From contig JANYBD010000018.1 of the NCBI GenBank assembly GCA_025360995.1, positions 1 to 36,714 of the forward strand: 36,714 nucleotides of DNA, in the 5' to 3' direction. Position numbers and translations under genes: made by a program. Below, one piece after another: positions 1-7,091 of the stretch (its first letter is position 1; every line of letters starts with the position of its first letter). Source of the stretch: Gemmatimonadota bacterium. GTDB taxonomy: Bacteria > Gemmatimonadota > Gemmatimonadetes > Gemmatimonadales > Gemmatimonadaceae. The notes under the pieces were generated by a model that searched no databases, was not told the DNA's origin, and saw only the letters and a list, made by a program, of their open reading frames with translations.

Positions 1-93
1 TGAGTTGTTGCTTCCGCCGCTACAGGAGACGCTGGCGCCAGTGGCTACGAAAAGAATGGCGCGGCGAATCAGCGACGCGAGGCGAATCGACAT
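1..93 (-). CDS. Probable secreted lipoprotein, N-terminal fragment
   Basis: The minus strand reads from an ATG at 91-93 to the window edge without a stop, giving 31 residues. The start has a GGAG ribosome site about 6 bases upstream. The N-terminus has arginines (R4, R10, R11), a short hydrophobic stretch, then Cys24 followed by Ser-Gly-Gly-Ser-Asn-Asn-Ser. This looks like a lipoprotein signal peptide with a flexible tether, although the residues before the cysteine (Ser-Val-Ser) are a loose lipobox. The gene follows the E1 dehydrogenase gene by 30 bases on the same strand and is probably in its operon. The mature protein lies outside the window, so its function is unknown. Confidence 0.5.
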   Translation of the reverse strand, partial: MSIRLASLIRRAILFVATGASVSCSGGSNNS

Positions 94-123
94 GGCTAGC
101 TCCGGTGGGGCCGTGAATGCAAC

Positions 124-2268
124 CTAGATACTCAGTAGTGCCTCTATCCGCGCCGCGATCGTATCCGCACTTGGCAATACCGCATCTAACAGAACGGCGT
201 GATATGGCATCGGTACATCTTCTACGGCCAGCCGATCGACCGGTGCATCAAGCTCCCAAAATGCTTCGCGCACAACCGTTGCCGCAATCTCAGCGCCAAA
301 TCCGGCGGTCATGGTGTCTTCATGCACAATGAGACAGCGCCCGGTTTTCCGCACCGATGTGAGCACCGCGTCCCGGTCCCATGGTGCTACCGTGCGCAGA
401 TCGATCAGTTCCACGCCGTCGATCTGACGCGCTGCATCCGCACAGCGAAGCGCGAGGGCGCCCCACGTGACAACCGTAATCCGGTTACCGGCCTGCACGA
501 TGCGTGCACGGCCAAATGGCAGCACGTAATCATCACCGGGATAGCGGGCACTGCCATCACTGGTCATCAATAATGATCGGTGCTCAAAGAATACGGTCGG
601 GTTCCGGCCGCGCATGGCCGCCCGTAGCAGCCCCACCGCATCTGCGGAATTCGAAGGAATCGCCACCTGCCACCCAATCGCATGGACGAACGTTACCTCA
701 CTACTAAGGGAATGCCATGGATCCCCTACGTCCTTCCCGTATCCGCCCGGCATACGCACTACAATCGGAGCGCAAAACCGGTTCGCCGTGCGCCATCGCA
801 TCGTGCCGCAGTTGTTCAGTTGCTCCGTGGCCGGGTCGGCGTATTTGCGAAACTGGATCTCGGCCACCGGCATCAGTCCTCCAATCGCCATCGCGACGGC
901 ACGGCCAATGATGCCTTCTTCGGACAGACTAGTGTCGAACACACGGTCGATGCCGAATTTTTTCTGAAGCCCTTCGGTCACGAGATGGACGCCTCCCTTC
1001 ACGCCGACGTCCTCGCCAAATACCACCACTTTTTTGTTGCGCTCCAACTCACTCGCCAGAGTGCGGCGCACGGCTTCAGCCAGTCGCAACATCTCGCCGC
1101 CCTCAGCGGGCACATCGGTGCCACCTAGCGCCGCGATTTCGCTCTCGCTCAATCCGCCTAGGGCAACCGGGTCGCCCGCACCGGCGAGTTCGGCATATGC
1201 AAAACGCTTGACACGCGACGCATCCGGTACGGGCCTCGCCCGCGCAGCTTCGAGTCCAGCGTTCACATCGCGCGCGACATCGGCTTCGAGCGTGGTCCAC
1301 TCCGCTTCGGATAAGTGTCCGGGCACGAGATATTCACGCAGGCGGGGAAGCGGATCACGGGCCGCGTCGGCGGCAATCGCCGCATCCGTACGGTAGCCCT
1401 TCTGATTGTCCGGACCGGAATGGCTCGACAGTCGTGGCACCGTTAGCCGCACCAACGCGGGACCACCGCCCGACCGAACATGGTTCACGCACTCAGCCAG
1501 TAAACGCGACGTTGCGCGCGGGTCGGTGCCATCGCCATCGCGCACAAGCAGATTTTGAAACGACGCCAGATTAGCGGCAATATTCGCGCCGGGCGTTTGC
1601 ATTTCGCCGCCCACGGAAATTCCGAGGCCATTGTCTTCGATATAAAAGAGCATCGGTAACTTCAGCGTTGTGGCCATCGTCAGCGCCGACCAAAATCCGT
1701 TGGTGGCAACCGACGCGTCGCCCCCAAGCGCAACGCTCAAACAATTGTCGTACGACGCATCTCCGAGTGTATCGCGATGGTAGACGATGTTCTGCGCCCA
1801 TCCGGCGCTTGGAGTGAACTGCGAGCCGACGTCACCAGACATCGGCAGGACAATGGGACCCGTCGTGCTCGGTAGATTGCACACCACGCCGATATCGCGT
1901 CCGTCGCTGAACCCGCCGGCGCGGCCGAGCGGGCTACCGAAGGCATCTTCTATAGAGAGGCCCATCGCGAGCAGCATCGGTCGCGAACGATAGTACGCGC
2001 CGGCGGCATCGTGCCGGCCATTAATCAGGGAGCCAAGGATGCACTGTGCAACATCGTGGCCACGCGCCGAGAACTGGTAGAGAACCAAGTGCTCTTTAGG
2101 GACGTTGGCGCGATTGCGGTTCGTGGACTCTTCGACATCGTCGAGGGCGCGCGACACAAGCGCGTTGTACGCGATCGCACGCCAGTCGAATGCTTTCTCT
2201 TTCGTTGATTCACGTGCCAGTGCACGTGGGGCGGTTTTTGCCATTCCCAAATGTGGGCTATTGGACAC
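124..2268 (-). CDS. Fused alpha/beta E1 component of a 2-oxoacid dehydrogenase (TPP-dependent)
   Basis: This 714-residue protein carries both E1 subunits in one chain. It would decarboxylate a 2-oxoacid and pass the acyl group to the lipoyl domain of an E2 partner, in the cytoplasm. The alpha part spans roughly residues 30-390. Its thiamine diphosphate motif begins with Gly183-Asp184-Ala185 and ends at Asp212-Asn213, matching the GDG-X26-NN pattern with Ala for the third Gly. The beta part spans about 395-714 and contains the Ser-Glu-Glu-Gly segment and the Gly-Asp-Pro-Trp-His-Ser loop of transketolase-like beta subunits. Fused chains of this kind are often annotated as 2-oxoisovalerate (branched-chain) dehydrogenases, but pyruvate cannot be excluded. 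The start used is GTG; an ATG at 2244 (residue 9) is a plausible alternative, and neither has a strong ribosome site. It begins 15 bases after gspG. No E2 or E3 gene is in view. Confidence 0.88.
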   Translation of the reverse strand: MSNSPHLGMAKTAPRALARESTKEKAFDWRAIAYNALVSRALDDVEESTNRNRANVPKEHLVLYQFSARGHDVAQCILGSLINGRHDAAGAYYRSRPMLLAMGLSIEDAFGSPLGRAGGFSDGRDIGVVCNLPSTTGPIVLPMSGDVGSQFTPSAGWAQNIVYHRDTLGDASYDNCLSVALGGDASVATNGFWSALTMATTLKLPMLFYIEDNGLGISVGGEMQTPGANIAANLASFQNLLVRDGDGTDPRATSRLLAECVNHVRSGGGPALVRLTVPRLSSHSGPDNQKGYRTDAAIAADAARDPLPRLREYLVPGHLSEAEWTTLEADVARDVNAGLEAARARPVPDASRVKRFAYAELAGAGDPVALGGLSESEIAALGGTDVPAEGGEMLRLAEAVRRTLASELERNKKVVVFGEDVGVKGGVHLVTEGLQKKFGIDRVFDTSLSEEGIIGRAVAMAIGGLMPVAEIQFRKYADPATEQLNNCGTMRWRTANRFCAPIVVRMPGGYGKDVGDPWHSLSSEVTFVHAIGWQVAIPSNSADAVGLLRAAMRGRNPTVFFEHRSLLMTSDGSARYPGDDYVLPFGRARIVQAGNRITVVTWGALALRCADAARQIDGVELIDLRTVAPWDRDAVLTSVRKTGRCLIVHEDTMTAGFGAEIAATVVREAFWELDAPVDRLAVEDVPMPYHAVLLDAVLPSADTIAARIEALLSI

Positions 2269-2283
2269 GTGATTGGGAGGCGG

Positions 2284-2736
2284 CTACTTCCAACTGAGGA
2301 TATCGGCGTCGTCACCCTGACCACCGACCTTGCCATCGGCACCATACGAAAGCAGGTCGTAGCCATTCAGGTTCTGCTGCCCCGGAAAGAGGTACAGATA
2401 GGCCCGCCCCCACGGATCGTTCGGCACCGGTTTTCGCAGGTATGGGCTACGCCAGTTCGCGGGCGGATTAATTGTCGGCTTTTCCCATAGGGCATTGAGT
2501 CCCTGTTCAGTCGTTGGATACGCCCCGTTATCAAGACGGTATGCATCGAGGGCGGCGCCGAGCATCTCGATTTGCGATTTGGCGGTCGCGCTCTTCGCGG
2601 CTCCGACGTGCTGAAAAACGTTCGGCGCTACGAGGGTTGCTAAAATCGCGATCACGACGATCACAACCAGAATCTCAATAAGGGTGAATCCGGAGCGGCC
2701 GCTTTTTTTTACGCGGTGGGCAAGAGCACGTGTCAT
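2284..2736 (-). CDS. gspG: Type II secretion system major pseudopilin GspG
   Basis: This 150-residue prepilin would form the pseudopilus of a type II secretion system after cleavage and methylation by a prepilin peptidase at the inner membrane. From the ATG at 2736 the leader is 16 residues with several Arg and Lys. It ends in Gly, followed by Phe-Thr-Leu-Ile-Glu with the conserved Glu5, and then a hydrophobic helix. The rest matches GspG: a Pro-Thr-Thr-Glu-Gln-Gly-Leu segment, an Asn-Asp-Pro-Trp-Gly-Arg motif, and the Tyr-Asp-Leu...Gly-Ala-Asp-Gly calcium-binding end. A GTG 39 bases upstream is open but would give an unusually long leader. No other gsp gene is nearby. The gene is divergent from paaG, and I see no clear promoter in the 123 bases between them. 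Confidence 0.9.
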   Translation of the reverse strand: MTRALAHRVKKSGRSGFTLIEILVVIVVIAILATLVAPNVFQHVGAAKSATAKSQIEMLGAALDAYRLDNGAYPTTEQGLNALWEKPTINPPANWRSPYLRKPVPNDPWGRAYLYLFPGQQNLNGYDLLSYGADGKVGGQGDDADILSWK

Positions 2737-2859
2737 AGTTCTGGGTGCTAGAGAAGGACCGGACACCAGCAGCACCCCAAAGTACGCTTCCGGGAGCTAT
2801 CTTTTCCAGCAGCAGTCCTAATCGCAGGGCGCAAAATGGTACCCGAGGTTTTTAAACCG

Positions 2860-3654
2860 ATGTCCAACCAGAGTATCCTAACCAGCTTCGGTGACGGCGT
2901 GTTGACGATCACGCTGAACCGTCCCGAGGTCCTGAATAGCTTCACCCTTGCGATGGCTCAGGAGCTTCAGGGCGCTCTCCGAGCGGCCGCTGACGATCCG
3001 GCGATTCGCGCCGTTCTCCTGACGGGCAGTGGGCGCGGTTTTTGTGCCGGCCAGGATCTCACCGAAGCGTTGCCTCAGGACGCGGACGGCCCCATGCCGG
3101 ACATTGGCGATGTGGTCCGGAGTTGTTACAACCCGATAGTTCGCGCCATTCGCGGACTTGAAAAGCCGGTGATTTGCGCAGTAAATGGAATCGCCGCAGG
3201 TGCTGGCGCTAATCTGGCATTCGCCTGCGATTTGACGATCGCCGCGGAGGAAGCCGCGTTCGTCGAGAGTTTCGCCAAGCTGGGACTGATTCCGGATACC
3301 GGCGGCACGTTTTTTCTCCCGCGGCTCGTTGGCATGCAGCGCGCCACCTCGATGGCATTTCTGGGCGAAAAGATTCCGGCGGCCAAGGCCGTGGAGTGGG
3401 GGCTCATCTTTCGTGTGGTGCCACTTGCGGCGCTGCAGGAGTCGGCGCTCGCGCTCGCCAAAATGCTGGCGACACAACCTACGCGCGGGTTTGGCCTTAC
3501 CAAGCGCGCGTTCAATCACTCGCTCGGCGCTACGCTCGACGCGCAACTCGACTTCGAAGAGCAGGCGATGCGAGAGGCGGGGCGTACCGACGACTACGCA
3601 GAAGGCGTTCGCGCCTTTCTGCAAAAACGCAAACCGAATTACACAGGCCACTAA
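2860..3654 (+). CDS. paaG: Ring 1,2-epoxyphenylacetyl-CoA isomerase PaaG
   Basis: A crotonase-family enzyme of 264 residues. PaaG converts ring-1,2-epoxyphenylacetyl-CoA to the seven-membered oxepin-CoA in aerobic phenylacetate degradation. The chain follows the E. coli PaaG pattern closely. It has the Gly-Arg-Gly-Phe-Cys-Ala-Gly-Gln-Asp oxyanion-hole segment at 58-66, the Asn-Gly-Ile-Ala-Ala-Gly-Ala-Gly segment near 109-116, and Leu-Ile-Pro-Asp-Thr-Gly-Gly with Asp146 in the catalytic position. The ATG at 2860 gives the family length and has GAGG about 10 bases upstream. The ATG at 2836 would add eight residues with no homology. It is the first gene of the paa operon, and its stop overlaps the paaH start (TAATG). 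Confidence 0.93.
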   Translation: MSNQSILTSFGDGVLTITLNRPEVLNSFTLAMAQELQGALRAAADDPAIRAVLLTGSGRGFCAGQDLTEALPQDADGPMPDIGDVVRSCYNPIVRAIRGLEKPVICAVNGIAAGAGANLAFACDLTIAAEEAAFVESFAKLGLIPDTGGTFFLPRLVGMQRATSMAFLGEKIPAAKAVEWGLIFRVVPLAALQESALALAKMLATQPTRGFGLTKRAFNHSLGATLDAQLDFEEQAMREAGRTDDYAEGVRAFLQKRKPNYTGH

Positions 3655-4844
3655 TGGCGCTTGATTCAAATGCGGTCATCGGAGTGGTTGGCGCCGGGGC
3701 AATGGGCGCCGGTATTGCCCAAGTGGCGGCCCAGCACGGGCATCGGGTTGTACTGGCCGACGCGTTTCCAGAAGCGCTCAGTCGCGCCCGCGCGAGCCAC
3801 GCCCGGGCGATGTCTCGCGAAGTAGAGAAGGGAAGGCTTGATCGGGGCGCTGCCGATGCCGTACTCGAACGCATCGGATATGTCACCGGACAGACTGCAG
3901 TTGACCTGGTCGCGCTCGCGGCATGTGAATTGGTCATCGAGGCCGTTGTCGAACGATTGGATGTGAAAGTGAATCTGTTCCGCACCGTCGAGAGCATCGT
4001 CGCCCCCGACTCGATCATCGCGACCAACACGTCGTCGCTGTCAGTTGCTGCAATCGGTGCGGCGTGCGAACGGGCCGGAAGGGTAATTGGTATTCACTTT
4101 TTTAATCCCGCACCGGTTATGCCATTAGTGGAGATCGTCCCGGCGATCACTACGCGTGCCATTACGACTGAATCCGCGCGAGCGCTGATCGATAGTTGGG
4201 GCAAGACGACAGTCGTGGCTTCCGACACGCCTGGCTTCATTGTCAATCGCATCGCCCGTCCGTTCTATGGCGAGTCCTTGCGCATGTATGAAGAAGGCCT
4301 CGCCGACATTGCAACGATTGATTGGGCCATGCGCGAACTAGGTGGATTCAAGATGGGGCCGTTCGAACTGATGGACTTCATTGGCAACGATGTGAACTAT
4401 GCCGTGACCAGTTCGGTATTCGAGGCGATGTTTTACGACCCGCGATACCGTCCCGCTTTGACCCAACGCCGCATGGTCGAGGCCGGATTGCTCGGGAGAA
4501 AATCCAAACGCGGCTACTATGATTATCGCGACGGGGCCACCGCGCCTGAGCCAATGAAGGATTCGGTGCTCGGCCAACAGATTGTTGATCGCGTGCAGGC
4601 CATGCTGATCAACGAAGCCGTTGATGCGGTGTACCTGCGCGTCGCATCACCGGCGGACATCGATCTGGCGATGACAAAAGGAGTAAACTATCCCAAAGGG
4701 CTGCTCGCGCTCGGTGATGAAATCGGTCCGTCCGAGGTGTTGGACCGGATCGTAGCCCTGCAGACTGAATATGGTGAAGACCGGTATCGCCCGAGCGTAC
4801 TCTTGCGTCGCGCCGTGAAGCAAAAGAGGAGCCTGCTCGCGTGA
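3654..4844 (+). CDS. paaH: 3-hydroxyadipyl-CoA dehydrogenase PaaH (3-hydroxyacyl-CoA dehydrogenase)
   Basis: A 396-residue NAD-dependent 3-hydroxyacyl-CoA dehydrogenase. In this operon it would oxidise 3-hydroxyadipyl-CoA to 3-oxoadipyl-CoA. The Rossmann motif Gly-Ala-Gly-Ala-Met-Gly lies at about 13-18. The Asn-Thr-Ser-Ser segment is near 125. The catalytic His148 sits in Gly-Ile-His-Phe-Phe-Asn-Pro and pairs with Glu160. Two C-terminal dehydrogenase domains follow, the first from about 190 with Asp-Thr-Pro-Gly-Phe-Ile-Val-Asn-Arg. It is shorter than E. coli PaaH (about 475 residues), mainly between and after the two C-terminal domains. The start is fixed by the TAATG overlap with paaG; longer readings in this frame run through the paaG coding region. 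Confidence 0.92.
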   Translation: MALDSNAVIGVVGAGAMGAGIAQVAAQHGHRVVLADAFPEALSRARASHARAMSREVEKGRLDRGAADAVLERIGYVTGQTAVDLVALAACELVIEAVVERLDVKVNLFRTVESIVAPDSIIATNTSSLSVAAIGAACERAGRVIGIHFFNPAPVMPLVEIVPAITTRAITTESARALIDSWGKTTVVASDTPGFIVNRIARPFYGESLRMYEEGLADIATIDWAMRELGGFKMGPFELMDFIGNDVNYAVTSSVFEAMFYDPRYRPALTQRRMVEAGLLGRKSKRGYYDYRDGATAPEPMKDSVLGQQIVDRVQAMLINEAVDAVYLRVASPADIDLAMTKGVNYPKGLLALGDEIGPSEVLDRIVALQTEYGEDRYRPSVLLRRAVKQKRSLLA

Positions 4845-5278
4845 GCAGCGAGAGTGATGCGCAAGCGCGCGCGGAACATGTTGTGCACGGAATGCTCGCC
4901 CGTGATGAATTCTCGCGCTGGCTTGGAATCGATGTATGCGAGATTGCTCCGGGGCGTTCCCGCTGTCGCCTGACGGTGCGGCCGGAAATGGTCAACGGTT
5001 TCGGGGCCGCACACGGTGGAATCGCGTATTCGCTTGCCGACAGCGCGTTGGCGTTTGCCTGCAACACGAATGGTCGAGTGACGGTCGCGATTGACAACAG
5101 CATTGGATACCCGGTGGCCGTCGCCGTTGGCGATGTGCTCACTGCCATTGCCGTTGAAGAAAGCGCAACCGCACGACTTGGCTACTATGCCGTTACCGTG
5201 CGCAATCAGCATGATACGACCGTCGCGATTTTTCGCGGCACCGTATATCGAACGAAGAAAGATCACAACATCACCTGA
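4841..5278 (+). CDS. paaI: Hydroxyphenylacetyl-CoA thioesterase PaaI
   Basis: A hotdog-fold acyl-CoA thioesterase of 145 residues. PaaI is thought to free CoA from dead-end ring-hydroxylated phenylacetyl-CoA that would otherwise drain the CoA pool. The signature Asn-Gly-Phe-Gly-Ala-Ala-His-Gly-Gly is at 52-60, and the conserved helix Asp is at 67 in Ser-Leu-Ala-Asp-Ser. The start is a GTG overlapping the paaH stop by four bases (GTGA), which implies translational coupling. The length matches E. coli PaaI (about 140). The sequence supports the family; the substrate is inferred from the operon. Confidence 0.92.
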   Translation: MSSESDAQARAEHVVHGMLARDEFSRWLGIDVCEIAPGRSRCRLTVRPEMVNGFGAAHGGIAYSLADSALAFACNTNGRVTVAIDNSIGYPVAVAVGDVLTAIAVEESATARLGYYAVTVRNQHDTTVAIFRGTVYRTKKDHNIT

Positions 5279-5284
5279 GTTCCG

Positions 5285-6496
5285 ATGACCGACGCATATA
5301 TCATAGATGGCATTCGCACCCCGATTGGAAATCTCGGCGGGACGCTGAGTATGGAGCGTGTTGATGATCTGGCGGCACATGCCATCGCCGCGCTACTCGA
5401 GCGCCATCCCGCTCTTGATCAATCGCAAATCGCCGATGTCATACTCGGTTGTGCGAATCAAGCCGGCGAAGACAATCGCAATGTCGCCCGAATGGCGCTG
5501 CTGCTCGCTGGAATTCCGGTGTCTGTGCCCGGCGAAACGATCAATCGGCTTTGTGCATCGGGACTGAGCGCCGTTGCCAGTGCGGCTCGCGGAATTAAAG
5601 TCGGCGAGGGTGACGTGTATATCGCGGGAGGCGCCGAGTCGATGACCCGGGCGCCATTTGTTCTGTCGAAAGGCAGTACTGCATTTGCCCGTGACGTGCA
5701 ACTGTTCGACACAAGTCTCGGCTGGCGCTTTGTGAATCCAAAGTTGAAAGCGAAGTATGGCACCGATTCGATGGGCGAGACGGCGGAGAATGTCGCGGCA
5801 CAGTTCGGAATAACGCGGGCCGATCAGGACGCCTTTGCCGTGCGATCGCAGCAGAGGGCCGCAGCGGCCCGATCGAGCGGACGATTCGCCGAAGAAATTG
5901 TAGCCGTCGAGATCGCTCAGAAAAAGGGCGAAGCGAAACGTGTGGAGCACGATGAATTTATTCGCCCCGATACGTCGCTGGAAACGTTGGCAAAGTTGAA
6001 GCCGGCGTTTCGGACCGATGGGCAGGGGTCGGTGACGGCCGGCAACTCGAGCGGCCTGAACGATGGCGCCGCTGCGCTATTAATGGCGTCGGCGAACGGC
6101 GTGAAAGCGAACCAGCTTTCTCCGTTGGCTCGAGTCGTGGCCAGTGCGGCGGCTGGAGTGGAGCCGCGGATTATGGGAATGGGTCCGGTGCCGGCGACGA
6201 AAAGGGTTCTGGCATTTGCGGGACTCACGTTGAAGGATATGGACGTCATCGAACTCAATGAAGCCTTCGCCGCCCAGTCGCTTGCCTGTATGCGTGAGTT
6301 GGGGCTTCGCGATGATGATCCGCGGGTAAATCCGAATGGTGGCGCGATTGCTCTTGGCCACCCGCTGGGTATGAGCGGGGCGCGCCTGGCACTGACCGCG
6401 GTGCGCGAGTTGCACCAACAAAAGAAACGGTACGCGCTGTGCACGATGTGCATCGGCGTGGGGCAGGGCTTCGCGATGATTTTGGAACGGGTCTAA
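5285..6496 (+). CDS. paaJ: 3-oxoadipyl-CoA/3-oxo-5,6-dehydrosuberyl-CoA thiolase PaaJ
   Basis: A degradative thiolase of 403 residues. It would cleave 3-oxo-5,6-dehydrosuberyl-CoA and, after beta-oxidation, 3-oxoadipyl-CoA to acetyl-CoA and succinyl-CoA. The nucleophile Cys90 is in Asn-Arg-Leu-Cys-Ala-Ser-Gly, the same number as in E. coli PaaJ. His359 is in Gly-His-Pro-Leu-Gly and Cys389 is in Thr-Met-Cys-Ile-Gly-Val-Gly-Gln-Gly, completing the catalytic set. It starts with ATG six bases after the paaI stop. Its place between paaI and paaY, together with the paaZ aldehyde dehydrogenase, supports the phenylacetate assignment over a general acetoacetyl-CoA thiolase. Confidence 0.92.
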   Translation: MTDAYIIDGIRTPIGNLGGTLSMERVDDLAAHAIAALLERHPALDQSQIADVILGCANQAGEDNRNVARMALLLAGIPVSVPGETINRLCASGLSAVASAARGIKVGEGDVYIAGGAESMTRAPFVLSKGSTAFARDVQLFDTSLGWRFVNPKLKAKYGTDSMGETAENVAAQFGITRADQDAFAVRSQQRAAAARSSGRFAEEIVAVEIAQKKGEAKRVEHDEFIRPDTSLETLAKLKPAFRTDGQGSVTAGNSSGLNDGAAALLMASANGVKANQLSPLARVVASAAAGVEPRIMGMGPVPATKRVLAFAGLTLKDMDVIELNEAFAAQSLACMRELGLRDDDPRVNPNGGAIALGHPLGMSGARLALTAVRELHQQKKRYALCTMCIGVGQGFAMILERV

Positions 6497-6500
6497 CCGA

Positions 6501-7091
6501 ATGATTTACGAATTTGACGGCTTCACACCGGTCGTCCACGAGACGGCGTTCGTCCACCCAAATGCTGCCATCACGGGCAATGTGATCATCGGCCGAGATG
6601 TGTACGTGGGCCCCGGCGCGGCGATCCGCGGCGATTGGGGCGCGATCGTGATTGAAGATGGTTGCAATATTCAGGAAAACTGCACGATTCATATGTTCCC
6701 CGGCGTCACGGTGGTGTTGGAGGCTGGCGCTCACATTGGGCACGGGGCCGTCGTGCACGGCGCACGGATTGGCGCGAACGCGCTGGTTGGCATGAACGCG
6801 GTTGTGATGGATAACGCCGTGATCGGTGCCGGGTCCATTGTTGGCGCGCTTTGTTTTGTGCCCGCGGATATGAATGTGTTGCCGCGAAAAATTGTCGTTG
6901 GCAATCCGGCGAAAGTTGTGAAAGATGTAACCGATGCGATGCTCGACTGGAAGTCGCAGGGCACGGCGCTCTATCAGGCGCTCCCGGCCGCGATGCGCGC
7001 CACTTGGAAGGAGTGCGAGCCGTTGCGTGCAGTGCCGCCCGGCCGGAAAGAACAGCCGATGTCTTTCAAGACGTGGTCTCAAACCAAATGA
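6501..7091 (+). CDS. paaY: PaaY-type left-handed beta-helix thioesterase (gamma-carbonic anhydrase fold)
   Basis: A 196-residue hexapeptide-repeat protein. PaaY of phenylacetate operons is a trimeric metal-dependent thioesterase that hydrolyses stalled or reactive CoA intermediates. Hexapeptide repeats run from about residue 20 to 145. The gamma-carbonic-anhydrase histidines are visible in the Thr-Ile-His and Ile-Gly-His-Gly segments (about 64, 81 and 86). The C-terminal tail after residue 150 (Trp-Lys-Ser-Gln-Gly-Thr, then Glu-Pro-Leu-Arg and Pro-Gly-Arg-Lys) matches PaaY rather than CaiE or generic carbonic anhydrases. It follows paaJ by four bases and overlaps paaZ by four bases (ATGA). 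Confidence 0.92.
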   Translation: MIYEFDGFTPVVHETAFVHPNAAITGNVIIGRDVYVGPGAAIRGDWGAIVIEDGCNIQENCTIHMFPGVTVVLEAGAHIGHGAVVHGARIGANALVGMNAVVMDNAVIGAGSIVGALCFVPADMNVLPRKIVVGNPAKVVKDVTDAMLDWKSQGTALYQALPAAMRATWKECEPLRAVPPGRKEQPMSFKTWSQTK

